Below, one piece after another: positions 1-5,345 of a stretch of DNA of 7,922 nucleotides (positions are counted from its first letter, which is position 1; each line of letters starts with the position of its first letter). The position numbers were made by a program, and so were the translations under genes. The stretch comes from an uncultured Oscillospiraceae bacterium (GTDB lineage: Bacteria > Bacillota > Clostridia > Oscillospirales > Acutalibacteraceae): contig URRG01000094.1 in assembly GCA_900550095.1 (NCBI GenBank), positions 1 to 7,922 on the forward strand. The letters are read 5' to 3'. Under the pieces are notes generated by a model. The model was given only the letters and a program-made list of their open reading frames with translations. It was not told the origin of the DNA and made no database searches.

Positions 1-494
1 CCGAAGCCCTGGCTGTTGATGAAGCTGTTCATCCCAAGGCTGATCATTACAAATATACTGCCGCAGAGATAGATCGTGATATACTGATCTGCGAACGGAA
101 AGGTTTCGGCGCTGGCGCCAAAAGCATACAAAAGAGGCCCTTTCAGAAGCAGTCCCGCCATCGTCAGGACTGCCCCGGAAATGAGAAGAAGAATAAAGGA
201 ATTCCCCATAATGCTCTCCGCTTCCCTTTGGTCTCCTCTGCCGCGGGCTATAGTACACAGCGGAGCGCCGCCCATCCCGAAGAGATTGGCAAAAGCGATA
301 ACCATAGTGATAATGGGAAAGCATACTCCAAGGCCTGTCATGGCCAGGGTAGCGTTTTCAGGCATTCGGCCAATGTAAATGCGGTCTACAACATTATAGA
401 GAACGTTTACAAGCTGTGCCAGCGTCATAGGCACGGCAAGGCTCATGATATTGCCAGCTACGCTCCCCTTGGAAAAATCACTTTTTGCCGCCAT
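1..494 (-). CDS. MATE family efflux transporter, N-terminal part (runs off the window edge)
   Basis: Inner-membrane multidrug/toxin antiporter of the MATE family, which uses a Na+ or H+ gradient to export cationic or other small molecules. 164 residues are visible out of a usual ~450. It starts MAAKSDFSKG and then shows hydrophobic segments at about residues 16-38, 55-75, 96-118 and 136-158, so four of the expected twelve helices. Family hallmarks are the LYNVVDRIYIG stretch after helix 1 (residues 32-42), the FGMGGAPL loop, the GAS-E-TFPFA-QY segment, and LGMNSFINSQGF at the visible end. The start at 494 is chosen because GAGGGGG lies 5 nt upstream and the sequence fits the family N-terminus. 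In-frame ATGs at 554 and 542 are possible but would add a non-conserved extension. It lies beyond the rplQ terminator, so it is probably its own transcription unit. Substrate cannot be told from sequence. No stop is visible because the gene continues past position 1. Confidence 0.9.
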   Translation of the reverse strand, partial: MAAKSDFSKGSVAGNIMSLAVPMTLAQLVNVLYNVVDRIYIGRMPENATLAMTGLGVCFPIITMVIAFANLFGMGGAPLCTIARGRGDQREAESIMGNSFILLLISGAVLTMAGLLLKGPLLYAFGASAETFPFADQYITIYLCGSIFVMISLGMNSFINSQGF

Positions 495-527
495 ACAAAT
501 CCCCCTCAAGCCCCGCAAAACCGAGGC

Positions 528-533
528 ATTATC
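528..533 (-). promoter_or_regulatory. Possible -10 hexamer (GATAAT) for the MATE gene
   Basis: The minus strand reads GATAAT, matching five of six bases of TATAAT. It would start a transcript near 521 with a leader of roughly 27 nt before the MATE ATG, a normal length. No good -35 hexamer is seen at 16-18 nt spacing, so the call is weak. Confidence 0.25.
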
Positions 534-537
534 CACA
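529..537 (+). promoter_or_regulatory. Perfect DnaA-box 9-mer (TTATCCACA), single copy
   Basis: The plus strand reads TTATCCACA exactly, the consensus high-affinity site for the replication initiator DnaA. It lies about 35 bases upstream of the MATE start codon and overlaps a -10-like GATAAT on the minus strand. It is the only perfect copy I see in the window; a one-mismatch copy lies inside rpmD. A single isolated box is not an origin. It may be a DnaA regulatory or titration site, or chance, since a given 9-mer on either strand is expected about once per 130 kb. Confidence 0.35.
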
Positions 538-886
538 GCCATATCCCGTTTCATCGCAGCAAGCCGGCATCCGGCAGACACAGAAATCTCCGGGCAGGAT
601 CCCAAGCTCTGAACCCCGCCCTCTTTTTTCCCTCAAGCCTGTTTCTTGTACAACCCCGTCATACCAAAAGATCGACCCGACAGCTTTATGTCTGCCCGGC
701 CATCAATTTGGAAAACGCTCGGGCTCCCTGTGAAGCGGCCAAAACAGCCGCAGGCGATTTTCCCGCATACAAAGACAGCTGCACCGGGACGAAATCCCTG
801 CCTTTCGCCGCTTTCCTGAAACAGCTCTGCCGTCTCCTGACGATTCTGGCTCTTCTTTATATGCATCCTGCAAGATTTTCTTTTAC

Positions 887-895
887 AGTATAGCA
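887..895 (-). promoter_or_regulatory. Possible extended -10 promoter (TGCTATACT) downstream of the rplQ terminator
   Basis: The minus strand carries TG-C-TATACT, an extended -10 element with five of six bases matching TATAAT. At 17 nt spacing the -35 position reads GTGCAA, a poor match, which extended -10 promoters can tolerate. It lies just beyond the rplQ terminator and points toward the MATE gene. A start near 880 would leave a leader of about 385 nt, long for a simple transporter gene. The alternative is the nearer -10 at 528-533. Confidence 0.3.
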
Positions 896-933
896 TATTT
901 CCGCCGGGATTGCACGGTTCATCGGATAAAACA

Positions 934-974
934 GAAAAAAAGCCGCTCCCTTTTGCAGGAAGCGGCTCTTTTTC
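934..974 (-). terminator. Rho-independent terminator after rplQ (T-runs on both strands)
   Basis: A 10 bp stem (941-950 with 958-967) has a single G-T mismatch at DNA level, which becomes a G-U wobble in the RNA, and encloses a 7 nt loop. On the minus strand it is followed by seven T residues (941 down to 935), the classic intrinsic terminator form, 60 nt beyond the rplQ stop. The plus strand also has a T-rich tail (969-973), so it could stop transcription either way. It ends the spc-alpha operon and separates it from the MATE gene. Confidence 0.9.
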
Positions 975-1007
975 TTTCATGCAGAAAACTAATCTTAAGC
1001 CTTTAAC

Positions 1008-1024
1008 AGACTCGCCTGGAGTCT
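1008..1024 (-). other. Small hairpin just after the rplQ stop codon
   Basis: A perfect 6 bp inverted repeat (AGACTC and GAGTCT) with a 5 nt loop starts 10 nt after the rplQ stop. No T-run follows, so it is not a terminator alone. It may help protect the transcript 3' end or be incidental. Confidence 0.35.
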
Positions 1025-1034
1025 TTGCGCCGTC

Positions 1035-1376
1035 TCAGATCAGCTCGATGATCGCCATTTCAGCGGCGTCTCCGCGGCGGGGCCCCAGCTTGGTAATACG
1101 GGTATAGCCGCCGTTGCGGTCTGCATATTTGGGAGCGATTTCGGTAAACAGCTTATTCACTGCGTCTTCCTTGGTCACAAAGGCCAGGACAAGACGGCGG
1201 TTATGCAGGTTATCCTCTTTCGCAATCGTTATCATTTTCTCGGTCAAGGAACGAACCTCCTTGGCGCGAGTAACAGTTGTTTCGATCTTGCCGTTCTCAA
1301 GCAGGAAAGTAACCAGCGCTCTCAGCATAGCGGTCCTGTGGCTGGTAGCTCTCCCCAGTTTTCTGGTTCCGGGCAT
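1035..1376 (-). CDS. rplQ: 50S ribosomal protein L17
   Basis: Large-subunit protein bL17, which binds 23S rRNA near the polypeptide exit tunnel. The 113 residues are the full short bacterial form. The N-terminus MPGTRKLGRATSHRTAMLR is the family's conserved opening, followed by LLENGKIETTVTRAKEVR. The end GGYTRITKLGPRRGDAAEMAIIEL is the conserved C-terminal signature. The start is supported by GGAG 11 nt upstream of the ATG. It is the last gene of the operon, 42 nt after rpoA, and is followed by a strong terminator. In many Firmicutes the ECF transporter genes ecfA1, ecfA2 and ecfT follow rplQ; they are absent here. Confidence 0.98.
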   Translation of the reverse strand: MPGTRKLGRATSHRTAMLRALVTFLLENGKIETTVTRAKEVRSLTEKMITIAKEDNLHNRRLVLAFVTKEDAVNKLFTEIAPKYADRNGGYTRITKLGPRRGDAAEMAIIELI

Positions 1377-1418
1377 CGAATGTCACTCCTTTACCTCGTT
1401 GTGTGTGGGGTCTGATGC

Positions 1419-2372
1419 TTATTCGTCGTCTTTGCGAAGACTGAACCCAAGAGAGGCCATCTTCCAGACGACTTCTTCCAAAGACTTGCGTCCCAGATTT
1501 CGGACCTTCATCATGTCCTCTTCGGACTTGTTGATCAGATCCTCCACCGTGTTGATACCGGCGCGCTTGAGACAGTTGAAGGAACGGACGGAAAGATCCA
1601 GCTCTTCAATAGTCATCTCAAGCACTTTTTCCTTGCCCTTATCGTCCTTCTCCACCATAATCTCGGTGCTGCTGCCCTTATCGGACAAATCCACAAAGAG
1701 GTTCAGGTGCTCGGTAAGAACCTTAGCGGCCAGGGAAACGGCTTCCTGTGCGCCGATGACGCCGTTGGTCCACACCTCAAGGGTGAGCTTGTCATAATCG
1801 ATGCTCTGGCCCACACGGGTGGGTTCCACATTGTAATTCACCTTATAGACCGGCGTATAGATGGAATCGACCGGCAGCTCCCCGATTACAGGGTTCTGCA
1901 TATTCTGCTTGTTCCGCTCGGCGGGAACATAGCCGCGGCCTTTATCCAGGGTCAGCTCCATATACAGCTTGGCCCCTTCTCCAAGAGTTGCAATATGCAT
2001 CTCTGGATTCAGGATCTCCACCTCGCTGTCGCATTTGATGGAATCCGCCGTAACATCGCAGGGGCCTTCCGCGCAGATTTCGACAGTTTTGGGGCCGTCG
2101 CAGTGCAGCTTGGCTGTAAGGCCTTTGATGTTCAGTACGATCTCGGTAACGTCTTCCTTTACACCGGGAATGGTGGAAAATTCATGAAGAACACCGTCGA
2201 TCTTAATGGATGTGACCGCCACGCCCGGGAGAGAGGAGAGCAGCACACGCCGCAGGCAGTTGCCCAGGGTGGTGCCATAGCCTCTCTCCAGAGGTTCCAC
2301 GACAAATTTACCGTAGGTGCCGTCAGCAGAAAGTTCTTCCGTGTCAATTTTAGGCTTCTCTATCTCGATCAT
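1419..2372 (-). CDS. rpoA: DNA-directed RNA polymerase subunit alpha
   Basis: Alpha subunit of RNA polymerase, which dimerises to seed core enzyme assembly and contacts DNA and activators through its C-terminal domain. 317 residues, normal length. The N-terminal domain opens MIEIEKPKID and carries EPLERGYGTTLGNCLRRVLL (about residues 26-45), the assembly motif. The C-terminal domain from about residue 255 shows LDLSVRSFNCLKRAGINTVEDL and later NLGRKSLEE, the helix-hairpin-helix DNA- and activator-binding region. The frame is open upstream to an ATG at 2408, but 2372 is the right start: it matches the family N-terminus and has GAAGGAGG 7 nt upstream. The gene follows rpsD after a 79 nt gap, the largest in the operon, and precedes rplQ, the usual alpha-operon order. 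Confidence 0.98.
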   Translation of the reverse strand: MIEIEKPKIDTEELSADGTYGKFVVEPLERGYGTTLGNCLRRVLLSSLPGVAVTSIKIDGVLHEFSTIPGVKEDVTEIVLNIKGLTAKLHCDGPKTVEICAEGPCDVTADSIKCDSEVEILNPEMHIATLGEGAKLYMELTLDKGRGYVPAERNKQNMQNPVIGELPVDSIYTPVYKVNYNVEPTRVGQSIDYDKLTLEVWTNGVIGAQEAVSLAAKVLTEHLNLFVDLSDKGSSTEIMVEKDDKGKEKVLEMTIEELDLSVRSFNCLKRAGINTVEDLINKSEEDMMKVRNLGRKSLEEVVWKMASLGFSLRKDDE

Positions 2373-2379
2373 TAGCGAA

Positions 2380-2387
2380 CCTCCTTC
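2380..2387 (-). promoter_or_regulatory. Ribosome binding site that fixes the rpoA start
   Basis: The minus strand reads GAAGGAGG, ending 7 nt before the ATG at 2372. It decides against the in-frame ATG at 2408. The sequence GCATGAAG occurs twice here (2384-2391 and 2393-2400), separated by one base, with the second copy running into the SD. The repeat could give the ribosome a second, weaker docking site, or be chance. Confidence 0.8.
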
Positions 2388-2403
2388 ATGCACTTCATGC
2401 AAA

Positions 2404-2419
2404 AGCAAACTTCTTTGCT
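2404..2419 (-). other. Hairpin in the rpsD-rpoA gap
   Basis: A perfect 6 bp inverted repeat (AGCAAA and TTTGCT) with a 4 nt loop is followed on the minus strand by a few T residues. The stem is AT-rich and weak, so it is at most a leaky attenuator or an RNA processing site between rpsD and rpoA. No promoter is evident in the gap. Confidence 0.35.
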
Positions 2420-2451
2420 ATGGCGTCTTGAATGCTGTTTAAAAAACTGCA

Positions 2452-3045
2452 TTACTTGGAGTACAACTCGACGATGAGGGTTTCATTGATATCGAAATCA
2501 ATGTCGCTTCTTTCAGAGAGGGCAACTACCTTTGCCTCCAGGTTTTCTCTGTTCAGCTCCAGCCACTTGGGAATCATGGTAGCTGCATTCTTTTCCAGAA
2601 TCTGCTTTACATGCTCGGAACCGCGGCTCTTCTCACGGATGGAGATCACTTCGCCCACAGACACCTGATAGGAGGGGATATCCACACGCTTGCCGTTCAC
2701 TGTGATATGGCCGTGGCAGACCATCTGGCGGGCTTCTCTTCTGCTGTTGGCAAAGCCCAGGCGATAGACCACGTTATCCAGTCTTCTTTCCAGAAGGCGG
2801 AGCAGATTCTCACCGGTCACGCCTTCCATCTTGGTGGCCATCTCATAATAATGCCGGAACTGCTTTTCCAGAACGCCGTAGATAAACTTGGCCTTCTGCT
2901 TTTCATTCAGCTGGATCGCATATTCGCTCTGCTTTCTTCTGCCCTGCTTCGGGTTGCGTCTGGTTTCCTTATTGATACCCAGAACGGTGGGGCTGATTCC
3001 CAGAGCCTTGCATCTTTTCAGGATCGGCTGCATATTTTTCGCCAT
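2452..3045 (-). CDS. rpsD: 30S ribosomal protein S4
   Basis: Primary 16S rRNA-binding protein uS4, which nucleates assembly of the small-subunit body and in many bacteria represses its own operon. 197 residues. The N-terminal domain (RCKALGISPTVLG, then RRKQSEYAIQLNEKQKAKFIYGVLEKQFRHYY) lacks the CxxC zinc-finger pattern, so this is the zinc-free form. The S4 RNA-binding domain covers about residues 90-155 (LERRLDNVVYRLGFANSRREARQMVCHGHITVNGKRVDIPSY). The C-terminus ends ETLIVELYSK as in the family. AGGAGG stands 9 nt before the ATG. Placement between rpsK and rpoA is the clostridial arrangement; in Bacillus rpsD lies elsewhere. No classical S4 leader pseudoknot was recognised. Confidence 0.98.
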   Translation of the reverse strand: MAKNMQPILKRCKALGISPTVLGINKETRRNPKQGRRKQSEYAIQLNEKQKAKFIYGVLEKQFRHYYEMATKMEGVTGENLLRLLERRLDNVVYRLGFANSRREARQMVCHGHITVNGKRVDIPSYQVSVGEVISIREKSRGSEHVKQILEKNAATMIPKWLELNRENLEAKVVALSERSDIDFDINETLIVELYSK

Positions 3046-3069
3046 TGCTCGTTTCCTCCTTAAACAAAA

Positions 3070-3477
3070 TTATACACGTCTTCTCTTGGGAGGACGGCAT
3101 CCGTTGTGGGGAATGGGGGTAACATCTTTGATCATGCTGACCTCCAGACCGGCGCCCTGCAGCGCACGGATCGCGGCCTCACGGCCTGCGCCCGGGCCCT
3201 TGACATAGACCTCTACGCTCTTCATTCCATGATCCATCGCAATCCGGGCCGCAGTTTCGGCTGCAGTCTGCGCTGCGAAGGGGGTGGATTTTCTGGAGCC
3301 GCGGAAGCCCAGCTCACCGGAGCTCGCCCAGGAAATCGCGTTGCCCTGGGTATCGGTAATGGTTACGATCGTATTGTTGAATGTGGACTGAATGTGCGCC
3401 GCACCGCGGTCAACGTTCTTGCGCTCACGACGCCGGCGGACAGTTGTTCCTTTTTTCGCACCTTTCTGTGCTGCCAT
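3070..3477 (-). CDS. rpsK: 30S ribosomal protein S11
   Basis: Small-subunit platform protein uS11, which contacts 16S rRNA near the mRNA exit region. 135 residues, slightly longer than average because of a basic N-terminal tail (AAQKGAKKGTTVRRRRERKNV). The conserved core follows: GAAHIQSTFNNTIVTITD, GNAISWASSGELGFRGSRKSTPFAAQ and VYVKGPGAGREAAIRALQ. The C-terminus NGCRPPKRRRV is the diagnostic uS11 ending. The ribosome binding site GGGAGGGG sits 7 nt before the ATG. It lies 18 nt after rpsM and 24 nt before rpsD. Confidence 0.98.
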   Translation of the reverse strand: MAAQKGAKKGTTVRRRRERKNVDRGAAHIQSTFNNTIVTITDTQGNAISWASSGELGFRGSRKSTPFAAQTAAETAARIAMDHGMKSVEVYVKGPGAGREAAIRALQGAGLEVSMIKDVTPIPHNGCRPPKRRRV

Positions 3478-3495
3478 CTTAAAACCCCTCCCTAC

Positions 3496-3864
3496 TTATT
3501 TCTTCTTGTTAGCCATGGTCTTTCTGGGGCCCTTGCGGGTTCTGGCGTTCGTCTTGGAACGCTGGCCTCTTACGGGGAGGCCCTTGCGATGACGCAGACC
3601 ACGATAGGAACCGATTTCAATCAGTCTCTTGATATCGAAAGCAACATCGCGGCGAAGATCGCCTTCCACGCGGCAGTTGTGGTCGATATACTCTCTGAGC
3701 TTCGCTGCATCGTCCTCCGTGAGATCCCGCACGCGGATGTCGGGATTTACGCCGGTAGCTGCGCAGATGTCGGTGGCAGTCTTGCGGCCGATGCCATAAA
3801 TATAGGTAAGAGCGATCTCGATGCGTTTATCTCTGGGGAGATCGATACCGGATATACGCGCCAT
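3496..3864 (-). CDS. rpsM: 30S ribosomal protein S13
   Basis: Small-subunit head protein uS13, which forms inter-subunit bridges and contacts P-site tRNA through its basic C-terminal tail. 122 residues, normal length. It opens MARISGIDLPRDKRIEIALTY, continues with the helix-two-turn-helix IYGIGRKTATDIC, and ends with RGLRHRKGLPVRGQRSKTNARTRKGP and a lysine-rich tail (KTMANKKK). GGAGGTG lies 8 nt upstream of the ATG. It follows rpmJ after 32 nt and is the usual first gene of the alpha operon, though here it appears joined to the spc part without a visible terminator or promoter between. Confidence 0.98.
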   Translation of the reverse strand: MARISGIDLPRDKRIEIALTYIYGIGRKTATDICAATGVNPDIRVRDLTEDDAAKLREYIDHNCRVEGDLRRDVAFDIKRLIEIGSYRGLRHRKGLPVRGQRSKTNARTRKGPRKTMANKKK

Positions 3865-3896
3865 TATGGTTGCACCTCCAAATACTGTTATGCGCC

Positions 3897-4010
3897 TTAA
3901 CCCTGGCGCTGCTTATGCTTCGGATTCTCGCAGATTACCATGACTTTGCCCTTGCGCTTGATAATCTTGCACTTCTCGCAAATTTTCTTTACAGAAGGTC
4001 TTACTTTCAT
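3897..4010 (-). CDS. rpmJ: 50S ribosomal protein L36, zinc-binding form
   Basis: Tiny large-subunit protein bL36. 37 residues, the standard length, opening MKVRPSVKKICEKCKIIKRK. The zinc ligands are intact: Cys11, Cys14, Cys27 and His32 in the CxxC...C....H pattern, so this is the zinc-requiring (C+) version. It ends HKQRQG, as in the family. AAGGAGG stands 8 nt before the ATG. It lies between infA (69 nt gap) and rpsM (32 nt gap), the standard place in Firmicutes. Confidence 0.97.
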   Translation of the reverse strand: MKVRPSVKKICEKCKIIKRKGKVMVICENPKHKQRQG

Positions 4011-4079
4011 TTGTGCGCCCTCCTTCAGCGAATCATGGGTGCGTTCCCCGTGCGGTGCACGCCGCGCCCTTTTATAAGC
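4011..4079 (-). other. infA-rpmJ gap with a GC-rich inverted repeat
   Basis: This 69 nt gap is long for the operon. It contains a GC-rich imperfect hairpin centred near the GTGCAC palindrome (about 4050-4068, GCGG with CCGC around a 6 nt loop). Beyond it lies the rpmJ SD AAGGAGG. There is no T-run, so it is not a terminator, and I see no convincing promoter. It may be an mRNA processing or spacing element. Confidence 0.3.
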
Positions 4080-4298
4080 TTATTTTGAACGCCATGTGAT
4101 ACGGCCCCTGGTCAGATCATAGGGAGAAAGCTCTATGGTGACCTTGTCGCCCGGCAGGATGCGGATGAAATTCATGCGCAGCTTTCCGGAAATATGAGCC
4201 AACACCTGGTGTTTATTCGGGAGCTCTACCATAAACATTGCGTTGGGAAGAGCTTCCACTACGGTACCTTCAGTCTCAATTACGTCCTGTTTCGACAT
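4080..4298 (-). CDS. infA: Translation initiation factor IF-1
   Basis: IF-1, a single OB-fold (S1-like) protein that occupies the ribosomal A site during initiation and assists IF-2 and IF-3. 72 residues, the standard length. It reads MSKQDVIETEGTVVEALPNA, then FMVELPNKHQVLAHISGKLRMNFIRILPGDKV, with the conserved ending SPYDLTRGRITWR. The start ATG directly abuts the TAA of the upstream KOW gene with no gap or overlap. Its SD, GAGGAGG, is embedded in the last codons of that gene, which suggests translational coupling. Placement before rpmJ and rpsM is standard. Confidence 0.98.
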   Translation of the reverse strand: MSKQDVIETEGTVVEALPNAMFMVELPNKHQVLAHISGKLRMNFIRILPGDKVTIELSPYDLTRGRITWRSK

Positions 4299-4577
4299 TT
4301 ATGAACCCTCCTCTAACGGAACACGGTCTTCTGCGCCTGTCGGCGCATAGGAGCCGAGAGCTTTTCGGATTGCACGGTCAGTTTCCATTGAACCTTCGTC
4401 CAGCACATTCCTGGTCAGGGTGAGATGCAGCAGGTTCTTTTTTTTCGGATGCAGGAGAGAATGCCTTCTTCCATCACAGATGAAAGCAAAAGATCCCTTC
4501 CTCTCCAAAACCACAAAAAAACCATCCTTATCCCGTCCTGCCCTCGCGCGGACGACGGATCCTCTTATGAAATCCAT
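4299..4577 (-). CDS. KOW-domain RNA-binding protein (ribosomal L14e-like family)
   Basis: Small protein of 92 residues with a KOW-type fold near its start: IRGSVVRARAGRDKDGFFVVL (about residues 4-24), a beta-barrel RNA-binding motif also found in eukaryotic and archaeal L14e. A basic patch, HPKKKNLLHL, follows near residues 43-52. The C-terminal third (ETDRAIRKALGSY...) is acidic and polar. Firmicutes often carry such a gene exactly here, between map and infA (ybzG of Bacillus subtilis appears to be its positional counterpart, from memory). Its function is not established; a role with rRNA or ribosomes is inferred from context and fold. GAGGAGG lies 6 nt before the ATG; the gap from map is 11 nt and the stop abuts infA. 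Confidence 0.88.
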   Translation of the reverse strand: MDFIRGSVVRARAGRDKDGFFVVLERKGSFAFICDGRRHSLLHPKKKNLLHLTLTRNVLDEGSMETDRAIRKALGSYAPTGAEDRVPLEEGS

Positions 4578-4588
4578 GATCGTCCTCC

Positions 4589-5341
4589 TCAGTCCGGCAG
4601 CGTCAGGATGACAGGGCCGTCGGAGGTGATTGCAATGCTGTGTTCAAAGTGGGCGGAAAGCTTTCCATCCGCCGTCACGGTGGTCCAGCCGTCGGAAAGA
4701 GTTTTCACTCCGCTCACGCCGGCGTTGATCATGGGCTCAATGGCAATGGTCATGCCCTGCAACAGGCGCACACCTCTTCCCGGTGTGCCGTAATTCGGTA
4801 CGCTTGGATCTTCATGCATCTTCGCGCCTACTCCGTGGCCGACAAAGGTTCGTACCACTGAGTAACCGCGAGCTTCGACATACCGCTGCACCGCGCTGCC
4901 GATATCTCCTACCCGGTTTCCGGCCTGTGCGGCCTTGATTCCCTCATAGAGACTTTCCTGTGTGGCTTTCATCAAGGCTTCCGCTTCCGCAGACACCTTG
5001 CCGCAGGGAAACGTAAAAGCATTATCCCCCACGAAGCCTTCATAGGTAGCGCCGATATCGATGCTCACAATATCGCCCTCCCGGACGATCACATTCTTGC
5101 TCGGTATGCCATGGACAACCACATTGTTCACGGATATACAAGCGCTGGCCGGGAATCCGCCGTAACCGAGGAACGTGGGGATAGCCCCCTGCTCCTCGAT
5201 ATAGCGGCGTGCGATCCGGTCGATCTCCCAGGTGGAAACACCCGGCTCGACCGCTTCTCCGGCTACCCGGAGAGCCCGCGCAGCGATCCTGCCTGCATCC
5301 CGCATAGCGGCAAGTTCGCGTTTCGTTTTGAGTACTATCAT
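4589..5341 (-). CDS. map: Methionine aminopeptidase, type I
   Basis: Removes the initiator methionine from new proteins when the second residue is small; it acts after deformylation, near the tunnel exit. 250 residues, normal for type I without an N-terminal extension. All five metal ligands of the pita-bread fold are visible: Asp95 (SIDIG), Asp106 (GDNAFTF), His169 (FVGHGVG), Glu202 (TIAIEPM) and Glu233 (HFEHS). The substrate-site histidines His77 (VVHG) and His176 (MHEDP) are also present. The start at 5341 fits the family opening MIxxK, but there is no clear SD and only 4 nt separate it from the adk stop. Translation is probably coupled to adk. Order adk-map-KOW-infA is standard in Firmicutes. 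Confidence 0.98.
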   Translation of the reverse strand: MIVLKTKRELAAMRDAGRIAARALRVAGEAVEPGVSTWEIDRIARRYIEEQGAIPTFLGYGGFPASACISVNNVVVHGIPSKNVIVREGDIVSIDIGATYEGFVGDNAFTFPCGKVSAEAEALMKATQESLYEGIKAAQAGNRVGDIGSAVQRYVEARGYSVVRTFVGHGVGAKMHEDPSVPNYGTPGRGVRLLQGMTIAIEPMINAGVSGVKTLSDGWTTVTADGKLSAHFEHSIAITSDGPVILTLPD

Positions 5342-5345
5342 GCGA

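Larger units (their letters stand above)
495..933. other. Intergenic stretch between the operon terminator and the MATE gene
   Basis: About 440 bases with no gene I can support. The longest open frame here (minus strand, from 980 down to a TGA at 633) starts inside the terminator hairpin, lacks a good ribosome binding site and gives a protein resembling no family I know. What can be seen: a possible extended -10 promoter at 887-895, a possible -10 hexamer at 528-533, a perfect DnaA-box 9-mer at 529-537, and small perfect inverted repeats at 563-575 (5 bp stem, 3 nt loop) and 735-751 (5 bp stem, 7 nt loop). I recognise no riboswitch class. Confidence 0.6.

Noticed and set aside
529..537. Replication origin at the DnaA box
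   Set aside because: One box only, with no cluster of boxes, no AT-rich unwinding element, and no dnaA/dnaN genes nearby.
228..893. 221-residue open frame on the plus strand
   Set aside because: It runs antisense to the well-supported MATE gene for its first part, has low-quality sequence and no family resemblance; a shadow frame in GC-rich DNA.
633..980. 115-residue open frame on the minus strand between the terminator and the MATE gene, in the same frame as MATE
   Set aside because: It starts within the terminator hairpin, lacks a good SD, has no recognisable domain and an atypical composition. Sharing the MATE frame has a one in three chance. An N-terminal extension of MATE is blocked by the TGA at 633-635.
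1707..2375. 222-residue open frame on the plus strand opposite rpoA
   Set aside because: Antisense shadow of rpoA with no SD or family resemblance.
2372..2408. Upstream ATG giving rpoA a 12-residue N-terminal extension
   Set aside because: The extension is not conserved in RpoA, and the strong SD 7 nt before the ATG at 2372 fixes the internal start.
3106..3900. 264-residue open frame on the plus strand opposite rpsK and rpsM
   Set aside because: It crosses two certain ribosomal protein genes on the other strand and has no independent support.
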